Origin: an uncultured Rhodospirillales bacterium
GTDB lineage: Bacteria; Pseudomonadota; Alphaproteobacteria; Rhodospirillales; JABHCV01
Length of the DNA stretch: 60,334 nt
Direction of reading: 5' to 3'
NCBI GenBank assembly: GCA_938092065.1
Contig: CALKND010000024.1
Coordinates: forward strand, 1 to 60,334
Positions 52,702 to 60,334 of this stretch are shown here, piece by piece (position 1 is the first letter of the stretch; each line of letters starts with the position of its first letter). Made by a program: the position numbers and the translations under genes. Under the pieces are notes generated by a model. The model ran no database searches and was not told the DNA's origin. It saw only the letters and a list, made by a program, of their open reading frames with translations.

Positions 52702-53037
52702 TTAGTCGCCTTTGCCTGGCTGCTCACTCAGCAATTCAGCTTTGTTGGGTTTACCATCCCACTCGGGGCCATCGGCTGGAGGTTCACCTTTACGTGTTAT
52801 ATTCGGCCACTCGGAGGAAAAGCGAGTGGCGATTTCCATCCATTTTTCCAAACCGTCATCTGTATCAGGCAAAATGGCTTCAGCGGGGCATTCGGGTTCA
52901 CAAACACCGCAGTCGATACATTCATCAGGATGAATGACCAAAAAATTCTCGCCTTCATAAAAACAATCAACCGGGCAAACTTCAACACAGTCCATATGTT
53001 TGCATTTGATACAGTTTTCAACGACAACGTAGGTCAT
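52702..53037 (-). CDS. fdxA: Seven-iron ferredoxin FdxA
   Basis: 111-residue [3Fe-4S][4Fe-4S] ferredoxin. Ligands in [21 protein letters not shown] and [15 protein letters not shown]; the mid-position Asp/His pattern is typical of the 7Fe type. GGAG lies upstream of the ATG at 53037. It is likely an electron donor, partner unknown. Between the TerB-like gene and carD, the usual alphaproteobacterial neighbourhood. Confidence 0.95.
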   Translation of the reverse strand: MTYVVVENCIKCKHMDCVEVCPVDCFYEGENFLVIHPDECIDCGVCEPECPAEAILPDTDDGLEKWMEIATRFSSEWPNITRKGEPPADGPEWDGKPNKAELLSEQPGKGD

Positions 53038-53079
53038 TTATATCTCCGGTATTATTTAACAAAGGCATTCACAACAGTT

Positions 53080-53550
53080 TTATGTAACGTCTTGGTTGTC
53101 CAAGTCAAGGCGTTCCAGCACTAGCTTACGGGCGTCCCCACTTTCACGGTCTGAAACATAAATCAAACCACAAATTCGGCGCACCAAGTTTGCTTCAAAA
53201 TCGTGCAAGATCCCATCCGCATAAACAACCTTCCAAAGCATTTCAATCATTCGCACTCTGTCTTCGTGATTGAAACTATTCTTGATGGTGCGGGTAAAAC
53301 CATAAAGCTCGACCGAATTAGCAAGGACCTCTCGCCCAGCGTTAACCAACTCGCTCGCCTCACCGGAACTTAAATCAAAGTGGTCGCCAAGTAAGTTGAT
53401 GACAGTGGAAATCTCCACGTCATCCGCATGACCATCCATACATGCTGCTTCTAACAAGAGGGCAGCAGATGCAAGCTTCAATGCTTCGTCATCAGCGGTA
53501 ATGTTTACATCATTACGTGATGCGAGGAGTTTCTTTATTCTTCCTATCAT
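53080..53550 (-). CDS. TerB-like (tellurite-resistance/DjlA-type) domain protein
   Basis: 156 residues, all-helical. Conserved acidic pattern: a first half with AACMDGHADDVEISTVINLL and a second with KVVYADGILHDFEANLVRRICGLI, each with the Asp/Glu pair typical of TerB repeats. No transmembrane or signal sequence. Function unknown; TerB domains bind metal and are usually not tellurite-specific. Located just upstream of fdxA on the same strand. Confidence 0.8.
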   Translation of the reverse strand: MIGRIKKLLASRNDVNITADDEALKLASAALLLEAACMDGHADDVEISTVINLLGDHFDLSSGEASELVNAGREVLANSVELYGFTRTIKNSFNHEDRVRMIEMLWKVVYADGILHDFEANLVRRICGLIYVSDRESGDARKLVLERLDLDNQDVT

Positions 53551-53601
53551 GGTGATTCTTTTAACACTTGTTGTGGGCAGGTAAGAAGCCTAATTTGTTT
53601 A

Positions 53602-54198
53602 ATGATTAAAGAACACGCCCCTGCAACAATCAAGAACCGTGATCCTATATTAGATGTCCTAAAGCATATCCTGCCTGAAAGTGGCCTAGTGCTTGAAGTC
53701 GCATCCGGTAGCGGTGAACATGCTGCCTACTTCGCGCGCCGTTTACAAGGCCTAACTTGGCAACCTAGTGCACCTAATCCAGAAAGTCGGGCGTCAATAA
53801 GTAGTTGGGCTAAAGAAATACCGGGCAATAATCTTCTAACCCCAGTAAATTTGGACGTCTTGGCCAATCCTTGGCCTGTGCCACTTGCGGATGCTATAGT
53901 CTGCATCAATTTGCTTCACATTTCGCCTTGGGCAGTGACAAAAAGCCTAATGGCAGGGGCTGCACGTACATTACGCCCAGGCGGTATTCTTTATCTTTAT
54001 GGACCTTTCAAAATTGATGGAAAACATACTTCTATTAGCAATCAGGCCTTCCATGAGACCCTAACAAACCGTGATCCAGAGTGGGGTGTTCGTGATTTAG
54101 CAAAAGTAACTTTTGAAGCAAAAACCCAAGGCCTTAAGCATATTCAGAGAATTCAAATGCCTGCTAATAACCAATCTATTATTTTCGAAAGGACTTAA
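53602..54198 (+). CDS. DUF938 SAM-dependent methyltransferase-like protein
   Basis: 198 residues: the SAM-binding loop GLVLEVASGSGEHAAYFARRL (motif I), then ADAIVCINLLHISPW (motif II/III) and LRPGGILYLYGPFKIDG. The family's substrate is not established. Its 3' end overlaps the end of the opposed terC pseudogene by 20 bases. Confidence 0.85.
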   Translation: MIKEHAPATIKNRDPILDVLKHILPESGLVLEVASGSGEHAAYFARRLQGLTWQPSAPNPESRASISSWAKEIPGNNLLTPVNLDVLANPWPVPLADAIVCINLLHISPWAVTKSLMAGAARTLRPGGILYLYGPFKIDGKHTSISNQAFHETLTNRDPEWGVRDLAKVTFEAKTQGLKHIQRIQMPANNQSIIFERT

Positions 54199-54909
54199 GG
54201 ATAGCCTTGCGTTTGCAAGCAAAGGTGCTAAGCAATTCCACGAAGGCTAAGAATGCCATTACAGCATAAAGAAATCCCTTTGGCATATGAAAACCCAGGC
54301 CATCAGCGACTAAGGTCGTACCTATTAAAAGCAAAAAGCTAAATGATAGCATTTTCACTGTTAGATGGTCCGCCACAAATCTTGCGACCGGGCCAAAGGC
54401 AATTAGCATAACTATAATAGCCAAAATTACAGCACTAGACATGATTAACAGTTCATCAACCATACCTATAGCAGTGATTGCCAAATCAATTAAAAAAACA
54501 ATGTCTAGCACAGCTATTTGCACAATGACGGAGCCAAACGCGGCGTGTTTTCTTTTTGCTGATCCAGCCCTACCTCCCCCTTCGATGCCTTCATGAATTT
54601 CACAGGTGGCTTTGATCAGAAGGAAAAGTCCACCGCCAATCAAGATGGCGTCACGATTTGATACGGTATGATCAAAGAGGGCAAACAATAGAGAGGTCAG
54701 ACCAATCACTCACGCTAAAACGGAAAGGAAAGCTAATCGTTTGACTAGGGCCAGGAAAATTCCAATACAACCGCCTCAGTTGCGCTTCTCCGTGGCAGGC
54801 GCTCTACAAGGACAGCCACAAAAGTCAGGTTATTAATACCCAATACTATTTCCATAATGGCCAATGTCAACAAAGATATCCAAGCGTGGGGATCTGTCAA
54901 AATTTCCAT
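54179..54909 (-). pseudogene. terC: TerC-family membrane protein, inactivated
   Basis: Remnant of a TerC integral membrane protein. From the ATG at 54909 the frame reads MEILTDPHAW then EIVLGINNLTFVAVL and VERLP; the family motif is GIDN, so the metal-binding Asp is now Asn. In 54767-54793 the matching sequence jumps frame (EAQLRR in one frame, IGIFLALVKRL in another) and an in-frame TGA at 54710-54712 sits where a Trp is expected before VIGLTSLLF. The downstream half (54179-54709, 176 codons) stays open with four or five helices. At least two separate lesions, so not functional unless the assembly is wrong. Confidence 0.8.
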
Positions 54910-54949
54910 TATCTGGGGGTTGTCCTTTATCTATGAGTTGAATAATTTT

Positions 54950-55336
54950 TCAATCATGCTCGCGTAGATTATCTAAAGCTCGTCTTTCCGCCTTAGTTGG
55001 TCGTCCAGTTCCAGCTTCACGGATGGCAACACCTGATGCCCGTTTTATTTTTTTAACCTTGGCCGATTGTGGCGGTTCCAGGTCTTCGTACAAGGTTGCG
55101 GCCTCGCTGGCAGGTCCGCGCCGGGTGGCAACGGAGATAATTTTAATCACCCGGACGTCTTCTTCCTTAGGAAAGGTCAACACGTCTCCTTTTTTAAGAG
55201 TAGCATGGCCTTTGCAGATTAACTCGCAGTTGAGGCGTAATTTTCCAGAAGCGCATAATTTAGATGCGAGAGTGCGACTCTTAAAAAAACGCGCATACCA
55301 TAGCCATTTGTCAATGCGGAGTGTTTTTTCATTCAT
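54950..55336 (-). CDS. hslR: S4-domain RNA-binding protein (Hsp15/HslR-like)
   Basis: 128 residues. The N-terminal S4 fold is visible: LRIDKWLWYARFFKSRTLASKLCASGKLRLN then GDVLTFP. The C-terminus is basic (KKIKRASG ... GRPTKAERRALDN). Hsp15 recycles stalled 50S-peptidyl-tRNA complexes; the same job is inferred. Its ATG overlaps the helicase stop by four bases (ATGA), so they are coupled. Confidence 0.92.
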   Translation of the reverse strand: MNEKTLRIDKWLWYARFFKSRTLASKLCASGKLRLNCELICKGHATLKKGDVLTFPKEEDVRVIKIISVATRRGPASEAATLYEDLEPPQSAKVKKIKRASGVAIREAGTGRPTKAERRALDNLREHD

Positions 55337-57852
55337 CGTTGCGGGGTCAATTCTTTCAAAATTGCGAAAGGTGAGTCAGGGTCAACCCTCACATTTTCAA
55401 TGGGCCTTGTTCTTCGAAAATTTTTTTGTGGGGCATATTTTACACGTTTACTCTCAATGGCGTATTCATCACCAGTGTCAGTTTCTTTGAACTTGTAAAA
55501 GCCAATCTCTTTTAAAATCATCTCTATGTCTTCGCTTCCACAGCCGGCTAGTGAGAGTAATTGCGCGTCCGCAACAAACGAGCCATTGCGTCCTATTTTC
55601 CAGGCATGGGCAGCAATACGCTCAAAAATATCAAGGCGCAGGGCCAGACGCCCTGCCGGTTGATAGCCAATGGCGTCAAGGTAGCCAGGGGGGAATCCTT
55701 CACTTGGAAGGGAAACACGGCCCGGATGGGGCGCTTTAGGAGGCGTGTCAGGGGCATTCCACAACACCCATAACAAGCCGAGCACCTGAGCCGAAGCCGG
55801 CTTAAGTAATGCAGGCAAGTAAATTCTTGCCCGCCCAATAACAATACCCAAGTTCCTGAGCTTTTTCCGATCTTTTTTTGTTAGTGCATCAAGTTGACGC
55901 TTTACAATTTTTCTTGGCAAGGATCCCAGGTTTTCGGCTAGCTGGAATACAAGTCCTTTCGCTGCGCCTTCAAATTTTGCCTGCCGAGCCAGCATTAATG
56001 ACTTCAGGTTCATTTCAAAATAATTTTGGCTCCACATTTTTAGTCGCATTAAAATACGTTCATAATCACCAACATCAAGTAAGTCCGATGGCATGAGCTC
56101 TACGCTTGGTGATAAGATTTCTAGACCTCGGGACAAGTAACCTATCTGGGCATTATCGAAATGAATAAAGCCAGTTGCACTCAAAGTAATTTGGGTTTGT
56201 GACGATGCTTCAAGTGCTCGTATACGTTTTTTTATTTCTGGGCCAAGGGCACGCCTTGCAGCCTGTTTAATGGATTTTTCAGCCATCCCAGACTCAGAAT
56301 TTTTATCTGCAATAAAACAAAAACCATTTAAGTGACCAATAGCATGGCCTTCAACTAAAACACTGCCATCCTGCTTAACAGCAGCCAGGATGTCACCCGG
56401 ATTACTCAAGCGTTTGACGAGCACAGATGTGCGCTGGTCAACAAAGCGCTGTGTCAAACGTTCGTGCAGAGCATCCGATAGCTTGTCTTCTACACAACGA
56501 GTACGTTCTTGCCAGTAGCCAGTATCATCAAGCCAATCTCCTCGGTGAGCAATGTATGTCCAAGTGCGAATATTTGCCAACCGCCCAGTAAGGGTTTCGA
56601 TGTTTCCATCTGCCCGCTCTAAGCGCTGCACATGATTTGCAATCCAATCTGTTGGCAATTTACCTAGCCCGTTTGAATCCATCAGATGCAAGTAGATACG
56701 GCCTAGCAAACTAGTATGGGCATCACTCATGACTTTGCGGAAATCTGGTATTTGGCAAACTTCCCATAATATCGCAACGGCCGCAGGACTTGTCACGTGT
56801 TCTGTAATTTCTTTACTAGCAGCAAGCAGCCTCAGTGCGACTTCGTCATCGGCGTTTCCTGCACGGACGAGCCCGGGCAATTGGGGCGGCAGGCAAAGGG
56901 ACAGCTTCAGTGTTTCCAAAGAATTTAATTCTAGCTTCGGGTTGCGCCAGTAAATTTGTTTTATCGGTTTAAAGCGGTGCTGCTCTATTCTTTCTACCTT
57001 TTCAGGTGACAAAACAGGGGTATCGGCGGTGACGCCAAAGGTGCCATCATTCATGTGGCGCCCTGCCCGTCCCGCGATCTGTGCAAGCTCAGGCTCGCTC
57101 AAAAGCCGGGAGCGCTTGCCATCAAACTTTCGGGTAGAAGCAAAGGCAACATGATTTACGTCCATGTTCAGCCCCATACCGATAGCATCCGTAGCGACGA
57201 TATGATCAACTTCACCAGCTTGATACATAGCGACTTGAGCGTTGCGAGTTCGTGGGCTCAACGCGCCCATTACAACGGCTGCCCCACCCCTGTGACGACG
57301 CACCTGTTCGGCGATTTCATAGACATCGGAAGCGCTAAAGGCGACTAGTGCGCTTTGTGGTGGCAGGCGATTGATCTTCTGTGGACCACTGTAGCTTAGT
57401 GTTGAAAAGCGGGGCCTTTTATCGAACTCTGCCTCAGGAACAAGCTTTTTAATTAAGGGCATGATTGTCTCTGCACCTAAGAAAATTGTTTCCTCTGCAC
57501 CCCTAGCATGCAGTAGGCGCGACGTAAAAACGTGACCACGCTCAGCATCAGCACACATTTGAATCTCGTCGACAGCCAGAAAGTGAACAGATTTGTCCAA
57601 GGGCATTGATTCCACAGTGCAAAGAAAGTATTTGGCCCCGCGCGGAATTATTTTTTCTTCGCCAGTAATCAGAGCAACCATTCCTAAGCCCTTTATTTTA
57701 ACTGCTCGTTCGTAGTTTTCGCGTGCAAGGAGGCGCAGGGGGAAACCAATTATTCCTGAGGCATGGGCAAGCAGACGCTCCATAGCAAAGTGGGTCTTAC
57801 CCGTATTAGTAGGGCCAAGAACGGCGAGAATACGAGATTGCGTGTGTGTCAT
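55333..57852 (-). CDS. Suv3-like DExH helicase
   Basis: 839 residues from the ATG at 57852; an in-frame TTG at 57885 would add 11 atypical residues. Walker A GPTNTGKTHFAMERLL (near the N-terminus), DEIQ box (VDEIQMCADAERGHVF), ATDAIGMGLNMDV and QIAGRAGRH motifs, and a long C-terminal region with GFCFIADKN and LSLAG segments. Resembles the mitochondrial RNA helicase Suv3 and its alphaproteobacterial homologues. Likely an RNA helicase in RNA decay or ribosome-related work; the S4 partner supports an RNA role. Not experimentally established. Confidence 0.88.
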   Translation of the reverse strand: MTHTQSRILAVLGPTNTGKTHFAMERLLAHASGIIGFPLRLLARENYERAVKIKGLGMVALITGEEKIIPRGAKYFLCTVESMPLDKSVHFLAVDEIQMCADAERGHVFTSRLLHARGAEETIFLGAETIMPLIKKLVPEAEFDKRPRFSTLSYSGPQKINRLPPQSALVAFSASDVYEIAEQVRRHRGGAAVVMGALSPRTRNAQVAMYQAGEVDHIVATDAIGMGLNMDVNHVAFASTRKFDGKRSRLLSEPELAQIAGRAGRHMNDGTFGVTADTPVLSPEKVERIEQHRFKPIKQIYWRNPKLELNSLETLKLSLCLPPQLPGLVRAGNADDEVALRLLAASKEITEHVTSPAAVAILWEVCQIPDFRKVMSDAHTSLLGRIYLHLMDSNGLGKLPTDWIANHVQRLERADGNIETLTGRLANIRTWTYIAHRGDWLDDTGYWQERTRCVEDKLSDALHERLTQRFVDQRTSVLVKRLSNPGDILAAVKQDGSVLVEGHAIGHLNGFCFIADKNSESGMAEKSIKQAARRALGPEIKKRIRALEASSQTQITLSATGFIHFDNAQIGYLSRGLEILSPSVELMPSDLLDVGDYERILMRLKMWSQNYFEMNLKSLMLARQAKFEGAAKGLVFQLAENLGSLPRKIVKRQLDALTKKDRKKLRNLGIVIGRARIYLPALLKPASAQVLGLLWVLWNAPDTPPKAPHPGRVSLPSEGFPPGYLDAIGYQPAGRLALRLDIFERIAAHAWKIGRNGSFVADAQLLSLAGCGSEDIEMILKEIGFYKFKETDTGDEYAIESKRVKYAPQKNFRRTRPIENVRVDPDSPFAILKELTPQR

Positions 57853-57987
57853 AATTGCCTTGGGTCTGCTGAAAGAAAGGTACAAACAATCAAACTAGAT
57901 AAGCATAATTCCAATACCTGAAAACAATTTCTCAAGTTATTTTAAACAGATCTAACTATCATCACATCTAATGTTACAAAAATAATC

Positions 57988-58003
57988 GTTTTGGGCCCAA
58001 AAC
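57988..58003. repeat. 16-bp perfect palindrome
   Basis: GTTTTGGGCCCAAAAC, no loop, 136 bases upstream of the helicase ATG and about 300 upstream of htpG. A candidate dimeric regulator site. Confidence 0.6.
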
Positions 58004-58110
58004 CTAACTATGTGCCTAATAGCGTTTAATGAATATCTATGGGAAGCATAGGCTATCTAAATATAGACCATGTCTCAAGCTTGAAGCTCACATGGCTTAT
58101 AACATCGCAC

Positions 58111-58138
58111 TTTAGTTAATCATTGAAAGGGGTATACT
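58111..58138 (+). promoter_or_regulatory. Candidate promoter upstream of htpG
   Basis: TTTAGT (58111-58116) and TATACT (58133-58138) spaced 16 bases, followed by a long leader to the ATG at 58306. The -35 is poor, so support is weak. Confidence 0.2.
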
Positions 58139-58305
58139 GACAGCCGAGCATTGCGAAGGAGGGCACTAGGGTTTGCTTAATGTTTCTCCTAAAGGCAGTT
58201 TTTTGTAAAAGTTTTTAAAAGGAGGCTTGCGAAAAACTGGATTCTCACACATATCTCCTCCGCAACTATTCAGCTTAACTCGCTAAAAAGGATCTCATAT
58301 AGGTT

Positions 58306-60186
58306 ATGGCCAAAGAAAAATTTACGTTTCAGGCGGAAGTCAGCAAGCTTTTAGACATCGTCGCGCGATCGCTTTATAGCCATAAGGAAATATTCCTTCG
58401 TGAACTGGCGTCCAACGCATCAGACGCTTGCGATAAGCTTCGATATGCCTCTCTTACAAATGACACCCCAAACGATGGAGATGGTAATTTCAAAATTATT
58501 CTTAGCGTTGACAAAAAGGCCAAAACATTATCCATCGCCGATAACGGTATTGGCATGGCCCGTAATGAGTTGGCAGATACCCTAGGGACCATTGCGAAGT
58601 CAGGCACAGAGGCTTTTCTCGCCCAGGCAAATGGCAATGAAAAAGATGACGTTTCGTTGATTGGACAATTTGGTGTTGGCTTTTATTCATCTTTCATGGT
58701 TGCAGAAAAAGTTGATGTCTTAACCAGAAAATCCGGAGAAGATAAGTCTTGGTTATGGAGTTCTGACGGACGTGGTGAATTCACCATTGAAGAAGCAAAG
58801 CGTGACAGCTGTGGCACGACAGTAACCTTGCACCTGAACAAAGAAGATAAGGAATATATGGACGAGGCACGAATAAGCCACGTCATCAAGTCCCATTCTG
58901 ATCATATTGGCATTCCTATCGTCTTTAAAGATGGAGAACGTGAGGAAACCCTGAATTCAGCATCTGCGCTTTGGACTTTACAGAAAAAAGATATTAAGGA
59001 CGAAAAGTATAAGGAGTTTTATCATCACGTCAGTCATGCATTTGATGAGCCGTGGTTAACCTTACACAACCACGTCGAAGGTGTGTTGAGTTATACTAAT
59101 CTTCTATTCATTCCCTCCACTCCGCCTTTTGATCTGTTCACGCCAGAACGAAAAACTCAGGTTAAACTGTATGTCAATCGGGTCTTCATAACAGATGACT
59201 GTGAAGGCCTATTACCACCGTACTTGCGCTTCCTACGAGGCATTGTTGACTCAGAAGACCTGCCCCTAAACATTAGTCGTGAAATGTTTCAACACGACCC
59301 TCGTTTAGCCAAGATCAAAACTGGTTTGACCAAACGGGTTTTGAACGAGTTAAAAAAGAAGGCTGAGAAAAAACCAAAAGAGTACGACATTTTTTGGAAA
59401 AATTTTGGTGCTGTCCTTAAAGAAGGACTCTACGAAGACCAGACTAACAGGAGTAAAATTCTCGAGGTTTCGCGTTTCCACACAACAAAATCCGAAGAGC
59501 TGCGTTCTTTGGCTGATGTAATTACCAATATGAAAAAAGGTCAGGACGCAATATATTATATCACCGGTGAGAATTTGGATATGGTCCGGCAAAGCCCGCA
59601 GCTTGAAGGTTTCCGCTCGCGCGGTGTTGAGGTTTTGTTGATGTGCGACCCAGTCGACGAATTCTGGCTCCCCGCTGTTGCTAATTTTGAAGAAAAACAA
59701 TTTAAATCTGTAACTCGTAGCGGGACGGATCTTGACAACATCAAGGCCGATGACAGCAAGAAAGGCAAGAAAGGCAAAGATAAGAAAAGTACAAAGCCCA
59801 TTCCTGGCATGGATAAGCTGGTTGCGGCCTTGAAAGTTTCTTTGGGTGAGGCAGTAAAGGACGTAACCATTTCAGATCGATTAACTAACAGCCCCGTTTG
59901 TCTGGTATCCAGTGAGGATGATATGGATATCCATCTAGAGCGTATGCTTAAACAGCACAATCAATTGAACGAGACCACACCGAGAATTCTGGAAATAAAT
60001 GCAGAGCATCCCCTGATTGCCAAGATGGCAACTATTGTCAAAGGCGATAAAGAAAGCAGCACTGAAATGGATGATGCTGCTTTTCTATTGCTTGATCAAG
60101 CGCGCTTGGTTGAAGGTGAGGCCCTGCCAGATCCATCAGAATTTGCCCGCCGCCTAAGTACAATGATGGAACGGGGCATGGATTGA
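58306..60186 (+). CDS. htpG: Hsp90-family chaperone HtpG
   Basis: ATP-dependent chaperone, 626 residues, normal for bacterial Hsp90. GHKL ATPase motifs: [34 protein letters not shown] and [14 protein letters not shown]; catalytic Arg region [10 protein letters not shown] in the middle domain (about 318-327). The region around 480-500 has a Lys-rich stretch ([11 protein letters not shown]). Ribosome binding site is weak (an AGGA about 14 bases upstream). Confidence 0.97.
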   Translation: MAKEKFTFQAEVSKLLDIVARSLYSHKEIFLRELASNASDACDKLRYASLTNDTPNDGDGNFKIILSVDKKAKTLSIADNGIGMARNELADTLGTIAKSGTEAFLAQANGNEKDDVSLIGQFGVGFYSSFMVAEKVDVLTRKSGEDKSWLWSSDGRGEFTIEEAKRDSCGTTVTLHLNKEDKEYMDEARISHVIKSHSDHIGIPIVFKDGEREETLNSASALWTLQKKDIKDEKYKEFYHHVSHAFDEPWLTLHNHVEGVLSYTNLLFIPSTPPFDLFTPERKTQVKLYVNRVFITDDCEGLLPPYLRFLRGIVDSEDLPLNISREMFQHDPRLAKIKTGLTKRVLNELKKKAEKKPKEYDIFWKNFGAVLKEGLYEDQTNRSKILEVSRFHTTKSEELRSLADVITNMKKGQDAIYYITGENLDMVRQSPQLEGFRSRGVEVLLMCDPVDEFWLPAVANFEEKQFKSVTRSGTDLDNIKADDSKKGKKGKDKKSTKPIPGMDKLVAALKVSLGEAVKDVTISDRLTNSPVCLVSSEDDMDIHLERMLKQHNQLNETTPRILEINAEHPLIAKMATIVKGDKESSTEMDDAAFLLLDQARLVEGEALPDPSEFARRLSTMMERGMD

Positions 60187-60334
60187 CACCTGCATGTCCC
60201 TGTGGTTCTGGCAAAAATTTTAATGCTTGCTGTAGTCAATATATAGAAGGAGATGCTGCACCAACTGCAGAGGCACTTATGCGATCACGCTACAGTGCCT
60301 ACTCTCTTAATGACCATGCCTATCTTGCTAAAAC
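60183..60334 (+). CDS. UPF0225/YchJ-like SEC-C zinc-motif protein, 5' part only
   Basis: Frame opens at the TTG at 60183, overlapping the htpG stop, and runs to the window edge (about 50 codons). It starts [16 protein letters not shown], the Cys-rich zinc motif at the N-terminus of YchJ-type proteins, followed by [18 protein letters not shown], which also fits the family. Incomplete at the 3' side. Confidence 0.75.
   Translation, partial: MTPACPCGSGKNFNACCSQYIEGDAAPTAEALMRSRYSAYSLNDHAYLAK

Larger units (their letters stand above)
57853..58305. other. Divergent intergenic region between the helicase and htpG
   Basis: About 450 bases without a supported gene. It holds a perfect 16-bp palindrome (57988-58003), two purine-rich AAGGAGG-type strings (about 58156-58162 and 58219-58226) with no matching open frame, and a candidate TATACT -10 at 58133-58138. 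No clear heat-shock (sigma32) promoter or CIRCE element was found. Confidence 0.5.

Noticed and set aside
54710..54712. TGA in terC as a recoded codon (Trp or Sec)
   Set aside because: TGA ends many genes here, there is no SECIS-like context, and the same gene also has frameshifts.
58074..58102. CTTGAA ... CTTATAAC near htpG as a sigma32-type heat-shock promoter
   Set aside because: The spacing between the two elements is about 10 bases, shorter than known sigma32 promoters.

Overview
The window is a chromosomal segment of an alphaproteobacterium, most like a Rhodospirillales-type lineage with moderate-to-low GC. The main grounds are gene order that is conserved in that class: priA beside atpHAGDC, DUF484-xerC divergent from priA, mdh-sucCD-sucAB-lpd in one run, sdhCDAB, ffh-rpsP-rimM-trmD-rplS followed by leuCDB-asd, dapF-mtaB-ftsY divergent from ffh, and the carD / fdxA / S4 protein / Suv3-like helicase neighbourhood. 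I cannot name the species. There is no phage, insertion sequence, CRISPR array or genomic island that I can see. About 90% of the window is ordinary housekeeping sequence.

Layout. 1-3.9 kb: an aspartate-type aminotransferase divergent from uvrB. 4-9.1 kb: F1 ATP synthase (atpHAGDC, minus strand). 9.3-13.3 kb: priA, then divergently DUF484 and xerC. 13.5-22.5 kb: a minus-strand TCA block (mdh, sucC, sucD, sucA, sucB, lpdA). 22.7-25.8 kb: nadA-nadC and zapE. 26-29.6 kb: sdhCDAB. 29.8-35.3 kb: a CitE-like lyase, asd and leuCDB. 35.4-39.1 kb: the ribosome and SRP operon (ffh, rpsP, rimM, trmD, rplS). 39.5-42.5 kb: dapF-mtaB-ftsY on the plus strand. 42.5-45.6 kb: a sparse accessory region with two small genes and a receptor that resembles a chemoreceptor but has lost its signalling tip. 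45.6-47.3 kb: pgk and tRNA-Arg(CCT). 47.6-60.3 kb: a mixed set (FAD oxidoreductase, PagL-like lipid A deacylase, proline iminopeptidase, M48 lipoprotein protease, carD, fdxA, TerB-like, DUF938, a broken terC, S4 protein, Suv3-like helicase, htpG and the start of a UPF0225 gene).

How the genes work together. The 13.5-29.6 kb region codes for 2-oxoglutarate to oxaloacetate almost without a break (OGDH E1/E2/E3, succinyl-CoA synthetase, succinate dehydrogenase, malate dehydrogenase). The respiratory output feeds the ATP synthase encoded just to the left. nadA/nadC supply NAD, and leuCDB and asd supply amino acids. The SRP/ribosome operon and ftsY form the membrane-protein targeting set.

Most notable departures from routine: (i) malate dehydrogenase carries a lysine-rich, histone-like C-terminal tail of about 70 residues; (ii) a two-TM HAMP receptor whose signalling hairpin tip is unrecognisable, next to small genes of unknown function; (iii) terC is a pseudogene with a frameshifted N-terminal half, an in-frame TGA and a lost metal-ligand Asp; (iv) a 16-bp perfect palindrome between the divergent helicase and htpG genes. 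Several start codons were moved to the position supported by a ribosome binding site or family alignment; reasons are given per entry. All family assignments are from reading the sequence, with no database search.
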